This document shows positions 6,253 to 7,337 of a stretch of 7,337 bases of DNA, piece by piece. The notes below the pieces were generated by a model. It saw only the letters and a list, made by a program, of their open reading frames with translations. It did not search any database and was not told the DNA's origin. The DNA is from Treponema sp. Lineage in GTDB: Bacteria; Spirochaetota; Spirochaetia; Treponematales; Breznakiellaceae. Made by a program: the position numbers and the translations under genes. How positions within the stretch are numbered: position 1 is the first letter of the stretch; every line of letters starts with the position of its first letter. The DNA lies in assembly GCA_031263265.1 (NCBI GenBank), contig JAISGE010000115.1:1-7337 (forward strand). Reading direction: 5' to 3'.

Positions 6253-6291
6253 CCCGGTTCGCGCTGGACGCGGGCCGGTTAAGAAAGGCGG
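6253..6291 (+). repeat. 40-base intergenic repeat, copy 2
   Basis: Near-copy of 4974-5013, sharing CCCGGTT, TGGACGCGG, CCGGTTAAGAAA and GCGG with a one-base length difference. It begins 20 bases after the second lipoprotein gene, so each lipoprotein gene is followed by one copy. Confidence 0.7.
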
Positions 6292-6350
6292 GCGTAGGCT
6301 TGCTTACTAAGAAACTCCGCAATGAGGATAAACTACGGAAGGAGAAAATT

Positions 6351-6557
6351 ATGGCAAACAAAAAAGAATATCATTATTATCGCTGTTTGCGTTGTGGAGA
6401 TGAAATAACACTCCCAATAGGAGTACATCCCCCTTCTTCGCAGCTTTGTCCAAGCGGTGATTGTTTTTGTTTCTATAAGTTTGTGGGATTTGAAATGTAT
6501 GAGGATGGAATTCTCACAAGGAGATTCAAAGATGGAATATCCGAGGTGGGAATATAA
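6351..6557 (+). CDS. Small zinc-ribbon-like protein of unknown function
   Basis: A 68-residue protein with a good ribosome site, GGAAGGAG (6337-6344), 6 bases before ATG; the frame stays open further upstream but without another such site. It has CLRC (Cys12, Cys15) and Cys33 with Cys38 or Cys40, the spacing of a small zinc ribbon, between aromatic and charged segments. No signal peptide or membrane segment is seen, so it is probably cytoplasmic. Its codons are more AT-rich than those of the lipoprotein genes. It is followed by a hairpin with T-tracts. I do not recognise the family; a zinc-binding regulator or a small accessory protein would fit. Confidence 0.65.
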   Translation: MANKKEYHYYRCLRCGDEITLPIGVHPPSSQLCPSGDCFCFYKFVGFEMYEDGILTRRFKDGISEVGI

Positions 6558-6582
6558 CCCCATGTGGGTGTTTTGCTTTTTT
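6557..6582 (+). terminator. Possible short terminator after the small gene
   Basis: ACCC (6557-6560) can pair with GGGT (6566-6569) and is followed by two T-tracts (6571-6574 and 6577-6582). The stem is only 4 pairs, so support is weak, but the T-rich tail fits an end of transcription. Confidence 0.3.
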
Positions 6583-6838
6583 CGGCGGTTTAAAAAACTG
6601 CAGTTTAGAGGTCGGTGGTGATCTGCAAAGTATGCTGAATAGCAGAAAGGCAAAGTAGCCGTTGTCTGCGGGAACCACCGCGATAGAACAGGCTGTATAA
6701 GTTAAAGGTCGTATACAGATAGTTAAACGGCATTTTTTGCCCAGACTAAACGCGATCAAGAAAGCGGGGCGAGAGTGTGAACGATGCAACAAAAAAACTG
6801 AAGCTGTCCTGAACGGCGGCATCCGTGTTGCTGCTTAG
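6560..6838 (+). pseudogene. Possible broken reading frame in gene-free stretch
   Basis: Between the small Cys-rich gene and the peptide gene no intact frame was found. One plus-strand frame stays open over the whole stretch except for TAG at 6656 and TAA at 6698, ending with TAG at 6836. Its last 45 codons contain a CERC pair (about 6776-6787) and basic residues (RHFLPRLNAIKKAGRE) that look protein-like. The two stops could each come from one base change. No start codon with a ribosome site is seen and the family is unknown, so this may equally be untranslated DNA. Confidence 0.15.
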
Positions 6839-6915
6839 TTATGGTGATAAAGGATGTTGAAAATGTATCGTGTTAAGAATCTATCCGTGTGTGTCACGGG
6901 AAGGAGGTAAAGGCT

Positions 6916-7062
6916 ATGGCGTATACGAAACCGCAGATTGCAGCGCAGAACAGTGCCCCAGGAACATTCGCGGCGGGCTGCCCGGAAAATGGCATCTGCA
7001 TCCTGTGTTTTGAATACTTTATGGAGAGATTTACTTACTCATGTTACGCATGGTTGACATAA
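6916..7062 (+). CDS. Short Cys-containing peptide, possible modified-peptide precursor
   Basis: A 48-codon gene with a perfect Shine-Dalgarno, AAGGAGGT (6901-6908), 7 bases before ATG, the best in the window. The N-terminal part reads MAYTKPQIAAQN, followed by SAPGTFAAGCPE, then Cys28 and Cys31 (CILC) and a late Cys43. A leader-like start, Gly/Ala stretch and Cys-rich tail are typical of ribosomally made, post-translationally modified peptides, and I have a recollection, not a proven match, of short peptides of the KPxIxAQN...AAGCP type in gut bacteria. The tail after Cys31 is aromatic and unlike the first part, and a transposase remnant follows within 30 bases, so the original 3' end may have been replaced. 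No maturase gene is in the window. A small ORF (6854-6910, 18 residues) ends inside the Shine-Dalgarno. Confidence 0.55.
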   Translation: MAYTKPQIAAQNSAPGTFAAGCPENGICILCFEYFMERFTYSCYAWLT

Positions 7063-7084
7063 TGGCCGGAAAGGATAGTATAAA
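7054..7084 (+). promoter_or_regulatory. Candidate promoter before transposase remnant
   Basis: A perfect TTGACA (7054-7059) is followed after 19 bases by TATAAA (7079-7084). It would start transcription at about the remnant's ATG. It overlaps the end of the peptide gene and may derive from an insertion sequence end. Confidence 0.3.
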
Positions 7085-7087
7085 AGC

Positions 7088-7132
7088 ATGGGTGGGGATA
7101 TGCTTGATTTATACAGTGATTACCTTATTGAA
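7088..7132 (+). pseudogene. N-terminal remnant of an IS4-type transposase
   Basis: The frame from ATG 7088 reads MGGDMLDLYSDYLIE. The segment LDLYSDYLI matches, from memory, the start of a large group of DDE transposases of the IS4/IS701 type that open with 'LDxYSDYLISSFG'. After DYLI the match stops and the frame continues as unrelated sequence to a stop at 7247-7249, antisense to the chemotaxis gene. Only about 15 codons are left, so it is inactive. No inverted terminal repeats or target duplications could be identified. Confidence 0.4.
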
Positions 7133-7165
7133 CTCACGTTTTATAGGAACAGTCAATCCTATCAA

Positions 7166-7190
7166 GCCGCGTCCGCGGCGGTTCTCCGCG
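7166..7190 (-). terminator. GC-rich hairpins after the chemotaxis gene
   Basis: Two competing hairpins are possible: GCCGCG/CGCGGC (7166-7171 with 7174-7179, a very tight loop) and CGCGG/CCGCG (7174-7178 with 7186-7190). They lie directly downstream of the minus-strand stop at 7198. There is no T-run on that strand, so a role as terminator is only suggested. Confidence 0.25.
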
Positions 7191-7197
7191 CAGGGGT

Positions 7198-7337
7198 TCA
7201 GACTTCAAAGCCGTCCACGATTTTTACAATCGACCGGATCGATGTCTGATTGGCAAGGGCCAACCGGTCAATCTCCTGCGCGCCGTTGTTGACGGTCCGT
7301 ATGTCCTCGGCCATTTGTGAAACGCTGCCGGCAATCT
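7198..7337 (-). CDS. Methyl-accepting chemotaxis protein, C-terminal end
   Basis: The minus strand is open from the right edge for 45 codons and ends with TGA at 7200-7198. It encodes IAGSVSQMAEDIRTVNNGAQ followed by EIDRLALANQTSIRSIVKIVDGFEV, the regular heptad pattern, Gln/Asn-rich spacing and short 'GF-V' ending of a receptor signalling domain of chemotaxis proteins. The ligand domain, membrane segments and the CheA/CheW-binding hairpin are outside the window. In full-length members the cytoplasmic helices control CheA activity and so motor switching; only the last helix is present here. It is convergent with the transposase remnant and peptide gene. Confidence 0.75.
   Translation of the reverse strand, partial: IAGSVSQMAEDIRTVNNGAQEIDRLALANQTSIRSIVKIVDGFEV

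Noticed and set aside
6057..6350. Upstream extension of the small zinc-ribbon gene frame into the DUF1566 coding region
   Set aside because: The extension overlaps the DUF1566 region in another frame and reads like shifted sequence; the ribosome site points to the ATG at 6351.
6233..6915. Complete diversity-generating retroelement downstream of the DUF1566 gene
   Set aside because: I found no reverse transcriptase, accessory protein or second copy of the gene's 3' end in this stretch.
7041..7292. An 83-codon plus-strand ORF over the insertion scar
   Set aside because: No ribosome site, it runs antisense through the chemotaxis gene and its second half is Arg/Pro/Ser shadow sequence.

Overview
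The window looks like a chromosomal segment of a spirochaete of the termite-gut Treponema type. This is inferred from the gene families: an Mla-type lipid transport operon, lipoproteins with a CsgG/LpoB-like domain and a spirochaete-style lipobox, a PD-(D/E)XK-like protein of a kind common in Treponema, and the tail of a methyl-accepting chemotaxis protein. Base composition is balanced and no rRNA or tRNA was seen. The species assignment is not proven by the sequence.

Left part, minus strand (1-3297): a compact operon read right to left, mlaE (permease), mlaF (ATPase), mlaD (MCE-domain, membrane-anchored), then a PD-(D/E)XK-like gene that runs off the left edge. mlaF and mlaD overlap by 4 bases, and the nuclease-like gene starts 4 bases after mlaD. 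The first three should form an inner-membrane ABC system moving phospholipid between the membranes.

Control region (3298-3827): 13 exact copies of a 7-base unit (GCTCCCG, 3480-3570) lie directly downstream of a minus-strand promoter whose -35 and -10 hexamers are both perfect consensus (3571-3601). A transcript from it would begin inside the array and run to mlaE. The minus strand of the array has regularly spaced GGG runs that fit a G-quadruplex motif. A second promoter-like site with overlapping inverted repeats sits nearer mlaE. A short possible gene remnant lies between the array and the plus-strand lipoprotein genes.

Middle part, plus strand (3809-6291): two tandem lipoprotein genes share leader, signal peptide, lipobox and a CsgG/LpoB-like domain, then switch through low-complexity Ala/Gln linkers to unrelated C-terminal modules: a beta-rich domain in the first and a DUF1566 (C-type-lectin/FGE-like) domain in the second. 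Identity between the copies is patchy, near-complete in one tract and about 78% just beyond it, which suggests gene conversion. A 40-base repeat follows each gene. This pair resembles a module-swapping surface-protein locus and is the most interesting part of the window.

Right part (6233-7337): a small Cys-rich zinc-ribbon-like protein; about 360 bases with no intact gene except a possible broken frame; a 48-residue Cys-containing peptide behind a perfect Shine-Dalgarno, which looks like a peptide-precursor gene; a transposase N-terminal remnant; and, on the minus strand, the last 45 residues of a chemotaxis receptor. The stretch looks like a site of insertion and decay.
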